A stretch of 64,000 nucleotides of DNA from G963663775 sp963663775. GTDB taxonomy: Bacteria; Bacillota; Clostridia; Oscillospirales; Butyricicoccaceae. Position 1 is the stretch's first letter. The number at the start of each line of letters is the position of its first letter. Made by a program: the position numbers and the translations under genes. A model generated the notes under the pieces. It had not been told where the DNA came from. It saw nothing but the letters and a program-made list of their open reading frames with translations, and did not search any database. This document shows, in pieces, positions 42,566 through 51,624 of the stretch. The stretch is taken from positions 2,108,001 to 2,172,000 of the forward strand of contig OY760624.1 in NCBI GenBank assembly GCA_963663775.1, given 5' to 3'.

Positions 42566-43696
42566 ATGGAACAATTTGTGGTGAAAGGACAAAAAACACT
42601 GCGCTGCGGCTACACAACGGGCAGCTGTGCAGCGGGTGCGGCGGCTGCGGCAACCCAACTGCTGCTGACAGGAAAAGCACCCTTACAAGTACACCTGCCA
42701 ACGCCCAAAGGGATTACGCTGACGCTGGAGATAGAGGACGCACATCGGGTGGGTGACACCGCCTGCTGTGCCGTTCGCAAGGACAGCGGAGATGACCCCG
42801 ATGTGACCCATGGCATGCGCATCTATGCGGCAGTTTCCCGCACGCCGACAGCGGGCATCCATATCGATGGCGGCGCAGGGGTCGGACGTGTGACCCGTGT
42901 GGGGCTGTCGTGCCCCGTTGGCACGGCGGCAATCAATCTCGGGCCAAGGGCGCAGATTACGCAAGCGGTGCAGCGTATGGCGTTGCGCCAAGGCAGTGAA
43001 AGCGGATTTTCCGTGGTGATTTCGGCGGAAGGCGGCGAGGAGATTGCAAAGAACACCTTTAACCCACGGCTTGGCATCGTTGGCGGCATTTCCATCCTTG
43101 GCACGAGCGGGATTGTGGAGCCGATGAGCGAGCAGGCGCTGGTGGATACCATTCGTGTGGAGATGGACAGCCACTTTGCTGCAGGCGAACGGTATTTGCT
43201 TGCCTGTCCTGGAAATTATGGACAGGATTTTGCGCAGAACACCTTTGGAATTGACTTGACAAAAGCTGTCACCGTGTCTAATTTTATCGGGGAAACGCTC
43301 GATTATGCAGTGCACAAGGGCTTTCGTAGTGTTTTACTCATCGGACATGCCGGCAAGCTGTGCAAGCTTGCGGCGGGCATCATGCAGACCCATTCGTCTT
43401 ATGCAGATGGCAGGCAGGAGATTTTTGCGGCGCATGCAGCGCTGTGCGGTGCGGCGCAGGACACTGTGCGGCAGCTCATGGACAGCGTCACCGTAGATGC
43501 TTGCATCGCAATATTGGAAGCGGCAAATATTGCTGCACCCGTGCTCGCAAGCATTGGAACGCAAGCCGAAAAGCGGCTGTCCATGCGTACACATGGTGCA
43601 CTGCAAAGCGAATGTATCTTATTTACAAATGCACATGGCGAGCTGTTTCGCTCCACAGGAGCAACAGATTTGCTGCGGAGATTTCAGGAGAAATGA
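42566..43696 (+). CDS. cbiD: Cobalt-precorrin-5B (C1)-methyltransferase CbiD
   Basis: Enzyme of 376 residues that methylates C1 in the anaerobic B12 route. Family signatures: LRCGYTTGSCAAGAAAAA, DAHRVGDTACCAVRKDSGDD, IDGGAGVGRVTRVGL, LGIVGGISILGTSGIVEPMS and GHAGKLCKLAAGIMQTHSSY. First gene behind the riboswitch. The ATG at 42566 follows AGGGAGGAAC. Confidence 0.96.
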   Translation: MEQFVVKGQKTLRCGYTTGSCAAGAAAAATQLLLTGKAPLQVHLPTPKGITLTLEIEDAHRVGDTACCAVRKDSGDDPDVTHGMRIYAAVSRTPTAGIHIDGGAGVGRVTRVGLSCPVGTAAINLGPRAQITQAVQRMALRQGSESGFSVVISAEGGEEIAKNTFNPRLGIVGGISILGTSGIVEPMSEQALVDTIRVEMDSHFAAGERYLLACPGNYGQDFAQNTFGIDLTKAVTVSNFIGETLDYAVHKGFRSVLLIGHAGKLCKLAAGIMQTHSSYADGRQEIFAAHAALCGAAQDTVRQLMDSVTVDACIAILEAANIAAPVLASIGTQAEKRLSMRTHGALQSECILFTNAHGELFRSTGATDLLRRFQEK

Positions 43697-43698
43697 CC

Positions 43699-44391
43699 AT
43701 GAAAAACGGAATTTTATATGGCGTTGGCGTCGGTCCCGGCAATCCGGAGCTGTTGACGCTGCAGGCGGTGCGTATTTTGCAGGAAGCCGACATCATTGCC
43801 GTGCCGGAAAGCGGTGACGGCAAGCAGACCGCCCTTGCCATTGCGGCAGACTATATCGTGGGCAAGCCGATTTTGGACTGCCCCACCCCCATGTTGCGAG
43901 ACAAGGCAAAGCTTGCAGAAAATTACGATGCCGTTGCAGCGAAATTGATTGCGCAGCTGCAAGCAGGAAAAACCGTCGCCTTTTTAACGTTGGGTGACGC
44001 CACCATTTATTCGACCTACACCTATATTCACAAGCGTGTACGGGCGCAGGGATATGATGCACGGTTCATCTCGGGCATCCCCTCCTTCTGCGCAGTGGCG
44101 GCAGCGCTCAATTTGCCGTTGTGCGAGGGCAGTGAACTGTTGCACATCGTTCCCGCTTCGCATGCACGCACCGAGGAAGGGCTATCCTTGCCCGGCAACA
44201 AAGTATTGATGAAAGCAGGGCGTGCGGTGATGCAGGTGCGGGACAAGCTGGCAGAGCGGGGCGCATTGGAACGTGCCGCAATGGTGGAACGTTGTGGCAT
44301 GCAGGGCGAAAAAATCTATCGCACACTCACAGCGTTAGAGGGCGAGACGAGTTATTTCTCGGTGATTGTCGTCAAGGAGGAACAGGTATGA
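43699..44391 (+). CDS. cbiL: Precorrin-2 / cobalt-factor II C20-methyltransferase CbiL
   Basis: SAM-dependent enzyme of 230 residues that methylates C20. It begins ILYGVGVGPGNPELLTLQAV, the P1 loop of the corrin methyltransferases, and contains VAFLTLGDATIYSTYTYIHK and FISGIPSFCAVAAALNLPL, which set CbiL apart from its paralogues. The ATG at 43699 is preferred over 43693 because of spacing from CAGGAG. Its stop overlaps cbiF. Confidence 0.94.
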   Translation: MKNGILYGVGVGPGNPELLTLQAVRILQEADIIAVPESGDGKQTALAIAADYIVGKPILDCPTPMLRDKAKLAENYDAVAAKLIAQLQAGKTVAFLTLGDATIYSTYTYIHKRVRAQGYDARFISGIPSFCAVAAALNLPLCEGSELLHIVPASHARTEEGLSLPGNKVLMKAGRAVMQVRDKLAERGALERAAMVERCGMQGEKIYRTLTALEGETSYFSVIVVKEEQV

Positions 44392-45143
44392 TTGAATTTG
44401 TAGGCGCAGGGTCAGGCGCACCTGACCTCATCACGGTGCGTGGTGCACGGCTCATTCGAGAAGCGGATGTCATTGTGTATGCAGGGTCGCTGGTCAACAA
44501 AGCCTTGCTGGACGAGGCGAAAGCGGACTGTGCCATTTATAACAGCGCAGAAATGACCTTGGAGCAGGTGCTGGAGGTGATGATTGCCGCGGAGCATGCG
44601 GGCAAACGTGTGGTGCGCCTACATACGGGTGACCCCAGCATTTACGGTGCCCATCGGGAACAAATGGATGCCTTGGATAAAGAAGGCATCGCCTATCGCA
44701 TTTGCCCGGGGGTATCCTCCTTCTGTGGGGCAGCGGCGGCACTGAAAGCGGAATATACCCTACCAGATGTCAGCCAGACCGTTATCCTAACACGCATGGA
44801 GGGTCGCACCCCTGTACCCGAAAAGGAGCGCATTGCATCGCTGGCGGCACATGGTGCAACCATGGTCATTTTCCTGTCCACGGGTATGCTGGAAACGCTT
44901 TCGGCACGTCTGATTGAGGGTGGATATGCACCGGAAACCCCTGCGGCAATCGTTTACAAAGCAACGTGGGACGATGAAAAAGTGGTGCGCACAACGGTGG
45001 CAGCGTTGGCAGAAGCGGCAAAGGCACATCACATCACAAAGACCGCGCTGATTACGGTCGGCGGTTTTCTGGGCAATCAATATGAACGCTCCAAGCTGTA
45101 TGACCCAACCTTCACCACGGAATTTCGTGAGGCAAGCCGATAA
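44388..45143 (+). CDS. cbiF: Cobalt-precorrin-4 C11-methyltransferase CbiF
   Basis: SAM-dependent enzyme of 251 residues that methylates C11. Signatures: MIEFVGAGSGAPDLITVRGA, VIVYAGSLVNKALL, RLHTGDPSIYGAHREQMDAL, CPGVSSFCGAAAAL and LTRMEGRTPVPEKE. The start overlaps cbiL (ATGA) and the last base of the stop is the first base of the cbiG ATG. Confidence 0.95.
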   Translation: MIEFVGAGSGAPDLITVRGARLIREADVIVYAGSLVNKALLDEAKADCAIYNSAEMTLEQVLEVMIAAEHAGKRVVRLHTGDPSIYGAHREQMDALDKEGIAYRICPGVSSFCGAAAALKAEYTLPDVSQTVILTRMEGRTPVPEKERIASLAAHGATMVIFLSTGMLETLSARLIEGGYAPETPAAIVYKATWDDEKVVRTTVAALAEAAKAHHITKTALITVGGFLGNQYERSKLYDPTFTTEFREASR

Positions 45144-46153
45144 TGCGGGTACGGATGTTCTCCTTCACCCAAGGCGGTCAAGCCTTGGCAAACCGCATCT
45201 TGCCGCATTTGGCGGATTGCCAAACGGAGCATATCATGCGTGGTGGCGGGCAGGAAACAAACCGTCTGCAGGATTGCGTGGGACAGGCATTTTCAGAAAA
45301 TCTTGATGCACTGCTTTTCATCGGTGCGGCAGGCATCGCCGTGCGTGCCATTGCGCCCCATCTGCAAAGCAAAGCCACCGACCCCGCAGTGCTCGTGTTG
45401 GATGAGACAGGGCAGTTTGTCATTCCCCTGCTCTCGGGTCATTTGGGCGGTGCCAATGCGTTGGCGGTACGGCTGTCCAATGCACTGGGTGCGGCGGCAG
45501 TTATCACCACGGCAACCGATGTGCGAGGGGTATTCGCAGTGGATACTTGGGCAAAAGCGCAGGGATATGCCGTAATCGAGGTGGAGAACATCCGATATAT
45601 TTCTGCCGCCCTGCTGCGTGGAGAAACCGTTGGACTGCAAAGCGATTTTCCGGTGCGTGGAGTATTGCCGCAGGGTATTTCCACGGAAATAGCGGCAGAC
45701 AGTGGATTTGTGGTATCGTATGACCGCACACAAACCCCCTTTTTGCACACCCTGCATCTGGTGCCGTGCACGGTGACGGTCGGCATCGGTTGCCGCCGTG
45801 GAAAAAGCGAAGCGGAGCTTATGACGGTCATGCAGGAGGTGCTTGATTTGGCGGGCATCCATCCGCAGGCGGTCTGTGCGCTGGCAAGCATCGACCTGAA
45901 GCGGGATGAAGCAGGTCTGTGCGCACTGGCGGACACCTTCGGCGTGCCGTTTGTGACGTTTTCAGCAGAAAGTCTGCAAGAAGCAGCAGGGGATTTCACA
46001 CCCTCCGCATTTGTGCAAAAAACCGTACAGGTAGACAATGTGTGTGAACGGGCGGCGGTTTGTGCGTCTGGCGGCAGTTTGCTACGGCGAAAATATGCGA
46101 AAAATGGGGTAACGGTTGCCCTTGCGGCAGCCAAACAGGAGGTGGTATTTTGA
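45143..46153 (+). CDS. cbiG: Cobalt-precorrin-5A hydrolase CbiG
   Basis: Enzyme of 336 residues that opens the delta-lactone and releases acetaldehyde. N-terminal domain: FIGAAGIAVRAIAPHLQSKA, VLDETGQFVIPLLSGHLGGA and ITTATDVRGVFAVDTWAKA. C-terminal domain: VTVGIGCRRGKSEAEL and ASIDLKRDEAGL. CbiG is specific to the anaerobic route. It overlaps the hemA start. Confidence 0.94.
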   Translation: MRVRMFSFTQGGQALANRILPHLADCQTEHIMRGGGQETNRLQDCVGQAFSENLDALLFIGAAGIAVRAIAPHLQSKATDPAVLVLDETGQFVIPLLSGHLGGANALAVRLSNALGAAAVITTATDVRGVFAVDTWAKAQGYAVIEVENIRYISAALLRGETVGLQSDFPVRGVLPQGISTEIAADSGFVVSYDRTQTPFLHTLHLVPCTVTVGIGCRRGKSEAELMTVMQEVLDLAGIHPQAVCALASIDLKRDEAGLCALADTFGVPFVTFSAESLQEAAGDFTPSAFVQKTVQVDNVCERAAVCASGGSLLRRKYAKNGVTVALAAAKQEVVF

Positions 46154-47343
46154 ACATTTGCATGAGCGGTCTGGACCATGAGCATGCAGACATTGCGTTG
46201 CGGGAACAGCTGAGCTTTGTCCCGGGGCAGGTCAGTCAGCTGCTGCAAACGCTGCAAAATCACCCCGCTGTTTTGGGCTGTGTCCTCCTGTCCACCTGCA
46301 ACCGTACCGAGGTGTATTGCAGTGTCAAAGCGGATGCTTGCATACACCCTGCGCAGCTGCTGTGTACAGCGGCAGGCGTAGCGTATGCGCCGTTTCGTGA
46401 TGTGTTCGTGTCCTGTGCGGGGCAGGATGCGGTGCGGCATTTGACCGAGGTTGCGTGTGGTCTGCGCTCGCAGATTTTGGGGGAAGACCAGATTGTATCA
46501 CAGGTGCGGCAGGCGATTCGGTTGGCACGGGAAGCGCACACCGCCGATGCAGTGCTCGAAACGTTGTTTCGCTGCGCCGTGACGGCAGGAAAAGCGGTCA
46601 AAACCCAGACGCGATTGACGGCAGTGCCGCGTTCTGCAGCAGAACAGGGCATTTTACTTGCCGAACAAAAATTGGGCAGCTTGCATGGAAAACGTGCCGT
46701 GGTCATCGGCAATGGCGAAATGGGACGGCTCACCTGCGACCTGCTGGTGGCACACGGCGCAGAGGTAACGGTCACGTTGCGCACCTATCGCCATGGAGAA
46801 ACCATCGTGCCAAGGGGCTGCAAAACGCAAGCATATGAACAGCGCATGGAGGCAATCGAAGGCTGCGATTTGGTGGTCAGTGCCACAACCAGCCCGCATT
46901 ATACCATCATGGCGGAGCAGATTGCGCAGCTGCAAAAAAAGCCAAAGCTGCTTGTGGATTTGGCGTTGCCTCGTGACATTGACCCTGCGGTGGCATCGTT
47001 GGCAGAGGTCTATAATATGGATCATCTGGGAGCGTTGGCATCGGAAAATGCGGTTGATTGCGCACGTGCACAGACCCTTGTTGAAGAGCAAATGGCACGG
47101 TTTTATGAGTGGGCATCGTATCGGGCGGCACTGCCGCTGATGGAACAGCTCAAGCAAGCGGCATTTGACCGTGTGTTTACAGGCGAAACGGATGAGGACG
47201 CAGTGCGCACAGCGGTGGAGAAAACGGTCGATTTGCTGCTAGGCGGCATGAAAGAGGTTGTTTCCCCTGCGTTGATGCAAAAAGCACTGGATAAAATGCA
47301 AAAAACGGCTGAAAAAGCGGTGGATTTGAGGAACAGTATATGA
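46150..47343 (+). CDS. hemA: Glutamyl-tRNA reductase
   Basis: Enzyme of 397 residues that reduces glutamyl-tRNA to glutamate-1-semialdehyde, the first committed tetrapyrrole step. Catalytic Cys50 lies in LLSTCNRTEVY; other signatures are VACGLRSQILGEDQIVSQVR, the NADPH loop VVIGNGEMGRLTCDLL, and LVDLALPRDIDPAVASL. The TTG at 46150 is the likely start because AGGAGGT lies 5 nt before it and the product then opens MNICMSGLDHEHADIALREQ as the family does. Its presence inside a B12 operon ties precursor supply to the riboswitch. Confidence 0.95.
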   Translation: MNICMSGLDHEHADIALREQLSFVPGQVSQLLQTLQNHPAVLGCVLLSTCNRTEVYCSVKADACIHPAQLLCTAAGVAYAPFRDVFVSCAGQDAVRHLTEVACGLRSQILGEDQIVSQVRQAIRLAREAHTADAVLETLFRCAVTAGKAVKTQTRLTAVPRSAAEQGILLAEQKLGSLHGKRAVVIGNGEMGRLTCDLLVAHGAEVTVTLRTYRHGETIVPRGCKTQAYEQRMEAIEGCDLVVSATTSPHYTIMAEQIAQLQKKPKLLVDLALPRDIDPAVASLAEVYNMDHLGALASENAVDCARAQTLVEEQMARFYEWASYRAALPLMEQLKQAAFDRVFTGETDEDAVRTAVEKTVDLLLGGMKEVVSPALMQKALDKMQKTAEKAVDLRNSI

Positions 47344-48068
47344 AAATCTTTTGTGTTGGACTGGGGCCCGGCGGTGAGGAACAGATGACCGCACGTGCCG
47401 TGCAGGCAATTCGGCAGTGCGACTGCGTGGCAGGCTATCCGCTGTATTTGGAACTGATAGCGCATTTGATTGGCGAAAAAGAGCGGATTGCAACGCCAAT
47501 GAAGCGTGAAGTAGAACGCTGTGTTGCGGCACGGGATGCGGCTTTGGCAGGCAAGACCGTGGCAATGGTATCCAGCGGGGATGCAGGTGTTTATGGCATG
47601 GCGGGCGTACTGCACGAGGTTTGCGCAGACTATCCGGAACTCGAAATCGAGGTCATTCCAGGGGTAACGGCGGCGTGTGCAGGTGCGGCAGTGTTGGGTG
47701 CACCGCTGATTCATGACTTTGCAGTGATTTCCCTCAGTGATTTGCTGACGCCGTGGAAAAAAATTGAAAAGCGTCTGCGTGCGGCGGCAGAAGCCGATTT
47801 TGTCATCTGCCTGTACAACCCTTCGAGCACGAAACGTGCGGACTATTTGCAGCGTGCGTGTGATTTTGTACTTGAAGCACGTGCAGGGGACACCCCTTGC
47901 GGCACAGTGCGCAACATTGGGCGTGCGGGCGAAACGGGCGAACTATATACATTGGCGCAGCTGCGGGATACGAAGGTGGACATGTTCACCACGGTTATCA
48001 TTGGCAACAGCCAGACAAAAATCATCGGTGGCAAGCTGGTCACCCCGAGAGGATATAAGCAGGTATGA
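47340..48068 (+). CDS. cbiH: Precorrin-3B / cobalt-factor III C17-methyltransferase CbiH
   Basis: SAM-dependent ring-contraction enzyme of 242 residues. Signatures: FCVGLGPGGEEQMTARAVQA, VAGYPLYLELI, AMVSSGDAGVYGMAGVLHEV, VIPGVTAACAGAAVLGAPL, DFAVISLSDLLTPW and CLYNPSSTKR. Start and stop overlap both neighbours by 4 bp. Confidence 0.95.
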   Translation: MKIFCVGLGPGGEEQMTARAVQAIRQCDCVAGYPLYLELIAHLIGEKERIATPMKREVERCVAARDAALAGKTVAMVSSGDAGVYGMAGVLHEVCADYPELEIEVIPGVTAACAGAAVLGAPLIHDFAVISLSDLLTPWKKIEKRLRAAAEADFVICLYNPSSTKRADYLQRACDFVLEARAGDTPCGTVRNIGRAGETGELYTLAQLRDTKVDMFTTVIIGNSQTKIIGGKLVTPRGYKQV

Positions 48069-49270
48069 GCATTTTGGTCTTTGCAGGCACAAGCGAGGGG
48101 CGTGCAGTGGCAGAATTTTTGTCCGAAAACGCATTGGACGCAGTGGTCTGTGTCGCAACCGAATATGGCGAAATGGTTCTCCCCAATCTGCCGCATATCA
48201 CGGTGCAGCAAGGACGGCTGACCGAGGCGCAGATGTGTGCACGTATGACGGCAGACACTTTGGTTCTGGATGCTACCCACCCCTATGCGGATGCTGTCAC
48301 AGCGAATATCCGTGCGGCATGTGACACGGTGGGTGCGGAATATCTCCGCATCCTGCGTCCCCGCATCGAAACCCAGCAGTCGGTCATCACCGTGCCTGAC
48401 ACAGCGGCGGCGGCGGCATATTTGAACCAAGTGACGGGAAGTGCCTTGCTGACAACCGGCAGTAAGGAGCTTGCTGCATTCACGGCAGTGCATCACTTTG
48501 CGCAGCGGCTGTGGGTGCGTGTGCTGCCGACGGCATCTGTGCTTGCAAAGTGTACAGAGCTTGGGTTTCCGGGGGCACGCATCCTTGCCATGCAGGGACC
48601 GTTTTCAGCGGCATTTAATATCGCACTGCTGCGGCAGACACAGGCGAAATACCTTGTGACCAAGGATACCGGTGCGGCAGGCGGCTTTGCAGAAAAGCTG
48701 CAGGCGGTACGAGAAACCGGTGTCACCGTGATTTTGATTGCACGTCCCACGGAAGAAACCGGCTATACCGTAGCGCAGGTGAAGACGCATTTCGTAGAGC
48801 GGTTTCACCTGCAACGTGCAGAACAAATGGCACGGTTTCCGCTCTTTGTGTCCCTGCAAGGGAAAAAATGCGTGGTCATTGGGGCGGGGCGCATCGCCGC
48901 CAGACGGGTGGAAATCTTGCAGCGTTTTGGTGCGCAGGTCACCGTGGTTGCACCGCAAGCACGGGCGGCATTGGAGATACACCATCTGCGTGGCTATGAA
49001 AAAAGCGACCTCTCGGGGGCTTTTTTGGTGGTCACGGCAACGGATGATCGTGCGGTCAATCGCACGGTTGCGGCAGATTGCGCACAGCAAAACATCTTGT
49101 GCAGTGTGGCAGATTGTGCGCAGGAAAGCACCTTTTTCTTTCCAGCGGTGTGCACGGGCGGAAAGCTGACCGCAGGCGTGGTGTCGGATGGCACGGCGCA
49201 TGCTGCAACGGCACGTGCGGCGGCACGGATTCGGACGATTTTAAACGAGGAAGGCGGCGAAATCACGTGA
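48065..49270 (+). CDS. cbiJ: CbiJ (precorrin-6A reductase) fused to a precorrin-2 dehydrogenase domain
   Basis: Protein of 401 residues with two parts. Residues 1 to about 248 are CbiJ, which reduces the corrin ring: ILVFAGTSEGRAVAEFLSEN, VLDATHPYADAVTANIRAAC, LTTGSKELAAF, RILAMQGPFSAAFNIALLRQ and LVTKDTGAAGGFAEKLQA. Residues about 255-401 are a Met8/SirC-like NAD-binding domain: FPLFVSLQGKKCVVIGAGRI, AARRVEILQRFGAQVTVVAP and LVVTATDDRAVNRTVAADCA. That domain would oxidise precorrin-2 to sirohydrochlorin, an earlier step of the same pathway. The smaller dimer/chelatase part of Met8 is short or missing. No other precorrin-2 dehydrogenase is in the operon. Confidence 0.88.
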   Translation: MSILVFAGTSEGRAVAEFLSENALDAVVCVATEYGEMVLPNLPHITVQQGRLTEAQMCARMTADTLVLDATHPYADAVTANIRAACDTVGAEYLRILRPRIETQQSVITVPDTAAAAAYLNQVTGSALLTTGSKELAAFTAVHHFAQRLWVRVLPTASVLAKCTELGFPGARILAMQGPFSAAFNIALLRQTQAKYLVTKDTGAAGGFAEKLQAVRETGVTVILIARPTEETGYTVAQVKTHFVERFHLQRAEQMARFPLFVSLQGKKCVVIGAGRIAARRVEILQRFGAQVTVVAPQARAALEIHHLRGYEKSDLSGAFLVVTATDDRAVNRTVAADCAQQNILCSVADCAQESTFFFPAVCTGGKLTAGVVSDGTAHAATARAAARIRTILNEEGGEIT

Positions 49271-50145
49271 ATATCATCAAAATCGGCAGTCGGGACAGTA
49301 AGCTTGCGGTGATACAGGCAGACAGTGTCATGCGTACCCTGCATTTGTCGGGGCAGGAAACACAGCTTGTCACGATGAAAACCACAGGGGATAAAATTTT
49401 AGACCGCACCCTCGATAAAATCGGCGGCAAGGGATTGTTTGTGAAGGAATTGGATGCCGCTTTGCGAGAAGGCCGTGCAGATTTCACCGTGCACAGCCTC
49501 AAGGATATGCCCATGGAAACCCCGGAAGATTTGCCGCTGGTCGCCGTTTCTGCACGAGAAGACGCACGGGATGTGCTGGTGCTTCCAGAAGGGGTGCTGG
49601 AAATCGATTTCACAAAGCCCATTGGCTGCTCCAGTGCCAGACGGCGGATTCAGCTGCAAGCATTGTTTCCGCAGGCACGCATCGAGCCGATACGAGGCAA
49701 TGTGCAGACACGTCTGCGCAAGCTGGATGAGGGGCAGTTTGGTGCACTGGTGCTTGCCGCCGCAGGGCTGCATCGTCTGGGGCTGTCCGCAAGAATCAGC
49801 CGCTATTTTACGACAGCAGAAATTTTACCCGCCGCAGGGCAGGCGATTATTGCCGTGCAGGCACGAAAAGATACAGATTGTTCCTGCCTTGCCGCATATC
49901 ATGACCCAATTGCATGGGACTGCATGCTGGCAGAGCGTGCCTTTGTGCGCACGCTGGACGGCGGCTGTTCGTCACCGGTTGCGGCATATGCCGAGCGGCA
50001 AGACAACACCCTGCATCTGCAGGGAATGTATGTCAATGCGGAGGAGACCATCGTCCGATTTGGTGCAGCAAGCGGGGCGGCAGAGGATGCGGAAGCGATT
50101 GGGCGGACGCTGGCAGAGCAGCTGCGGAAAGGAGCAGACACATGA
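49267..50145 (+). CDS. hemC: Hydroxymethylbilane synthase (porphobilinogen deaminase)
   Basis: Enzyme of 292 residues that joins four porphobilinogens. Signatures: IKIGSRDSKLAVIQADSVM, DKIGGKGLFVKELDAALREG, VHSLKDMPMETPEDL, and the cofactor-binding Cys in RTLDGGCSSPVAAYA. It starts with GTG at 49267, which overlaps the stop of the preceding gene; the conserved N-terminus begins there. Confidence 0.95.
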   Translation: MNIIKIGSRDSKLAVIQADSVMRTLHLSGQETQLVTMKTTGDKILDRTLDKIGGKGLFVKELDAALREGRADFTVHSLKDMPMETPEDLPLVAVSAREDARDVLVLPEGVLEIDFTKPIGCSSARRRIQLQALFPQARIEPIRGNVQTRLRKLDEGQFGALVLAAAGLHRLGLSARISRYFTTAEILPAAGQAIIAVQARKDTDCSCLAAYHDPIAWDCMLAERAFVRTLDGGCSSPVAAYAERQDNTLHLQGMYVNAEETIVRFGAASGAAEDAEAIGRTLAEQLRKGADT

Positions 50146-51623
50146 GCGGAATGGTGATTCTGGTCGGTGCAGGACCGGGCGACAAAGGTCTGTTGACGCT
50201 GCGTGGTGCGGCGGCATTGCAGACAGCGGAAGTCGTGGTATATGACCGCTTGGTCAGCGCAGAGATTCTTGCGATGATGCCGGAAGCGGCAGAACAGATT
50301 GACGTCGGCAAAAAAAGCAATGACCACCCTGTGCCGCAGGAGCGCATCAATGCAATCCTCGTGGAAAAGGCGCAGCAAGGCAAACGTGTCGTGCGTCTGA
50401 AGGGCGGGGACTGCTATCTGTTCGGGCGTGGCGGCGAAGAGGTGGAAGACCTTGTGCAGGCAGGTATTCCATTTGAGGTTGTGCCTGGGATTACCTCGGC
50501 GTTGTCTGTGCCAGCCTATGCAGGCATTCCCGTAACGCATCGTGATTTTTGTTCCTCGGTACACATTGTCACGGCGCACGCCAAGCGTGGCGCACCCCTT
50601 TGCATCGACTTTGCAAGTTTGCTGAAGCTGGATGGCACCATCGTGTTTTTGATGGGCGTTAGCGCATTGGGGTTTTTGATGCAGGGATTGCTGGAGGCGG
50701 GCGCATCGCCCCAGCTGCCTGCTGCCGTCATTGAGAACGGCACACGCTACAATCAGCGCAAGCTGGTGGCAACTGTGGCAACGCTTGAAAGTCGTGCAGC
50801 AGAATTAGGCGTACAAAGTCCTGCGATTATTCTGGTGGGCAAGGTTTGTACATTGGCAAACGAACTGGATTGGTTCAGTGCACTGCCTCTGCACGGCAAG
50901 CATATCGTGGTCACACGCCCCAAGGAACGAGCAGGGGTGCTGTCCGACCGTTTGCGTGCATTGGGTGCAGGCGTGACCGAATATCCCTGCATTGAAACGG
51001 TCGAAACGTCAACGGAAGCCTTGCCAGAACATCTTGCGCAGTATGCGTGGGTTGTGCTGACAAGTCCGGCGGGCGTGCACGCCATGGTGCAGGCACTGGC
51101 GGCACAGGGCAAAGACATGCGTGCGCTTTATGGCTGCAAATTTGCGGTGATTGGCAGCGGAACGGCAAAAGAATTGGCATCGCTCGGCATTCAAGCGGAC
51201 TATATTCCTGAAAAGTTTGATTCGCAGCATCTGGCGCAAGGCCTTAGCAATCTCGTCAAGCAGGGGGAACGCGTGCTCATCCTGCGTGCAAAGCAAGGCG
51301 CACAGGATTTGAATACCGTTTTTGCAGCAAAGCAGATTGCATATGACGAAATTTCGACCTATGAAACCCACCATCGCAGTACCAAAAGCACGGCACTGGC
51401 GGCAGAAATCAACAGGGGAGAGGTCGATTTTGTGACCTTCACCAGTGTTTCTACCGTGCGTGCATTTATGGAAGCAACGCCACAGGTCGATGTTACAAAA
51501 TTTACGGCAATTTGTATCGGTGATGCCACTGCCGCCGCCGCAAAAGCATATCAAATGCAGCTTAAAACAGCGTGCAATGCCACGATTGATGACATGATTG
51601 CCTGTATCGTAGAAGGAGTTTAA
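50142..51623 (+). CDS. cobA-hemD: Uroporphyrinogen-III C-methyltransferase / uroporphyrinogen-III synthase fusion
   Basis: Bifunctional protein of 493 residues. Residues 1 to about 245 are CobA/SUMT, which methylates C2 and C7 of uroporphyrinogen III: VILVGAGPGDKGLLTLRGAA, VVVYDRLVS, VRLKGGDCYLFGRGGEE, VVPGITSALSVPAYAGIPVT and TGxxx-like FLMGVSAL. Residues about 250-493 are HemD, which closes the ring: IVVTRPKERAGVLSDRLRAL, VVLTSPAGVHAM, AVIGSGTAKELASLG and VTFTSVSTVRAFME. This fusion is common in Firmicutes. Confidence 0.95.
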   Translation: MSGMVILVGAGPGDKGLLTLRGAAALQTAEVVVYDRLVSAEILAMMPEAAEQIDVGKKSNDHPVPQERINAILVEKAQQGKRVVRLKGGDCYLFGRGGEEVEDLVQAGIPFEVVPGITSALSVPAYAGIPVTHRDFCSSVHIVTAHAKRGAPLCIDFASLLKLDGTIVFLMGVSALGFLMQGLLEAGASPQLPAAVIENGTRYNQRKLVATVATLESRAAELGVQSPAIILVGKVCTLANELDWFSALPLHGKHIVVTRPKERAGVLSDRLRALGAGVTEYPCIETVETSTEALPEHLAQYAWVVLTSPAGVHAMVQALAAQGKDMRALYGCKFAVIGSGTAKELASLGIQADYIPEKFDSQHLAQGLSNLVKQGERVLILRAKQGAQDLNTVFAAKQIAYDEISTYETHHRSTKSTALAAEINRGEVDFVTFTSVSTVRAFMEATPQVDVTKFTAICIGDATAAAAKAYQMQLKTACNATIDDMIACIVEGV

Positions 51624-51624
51624 A

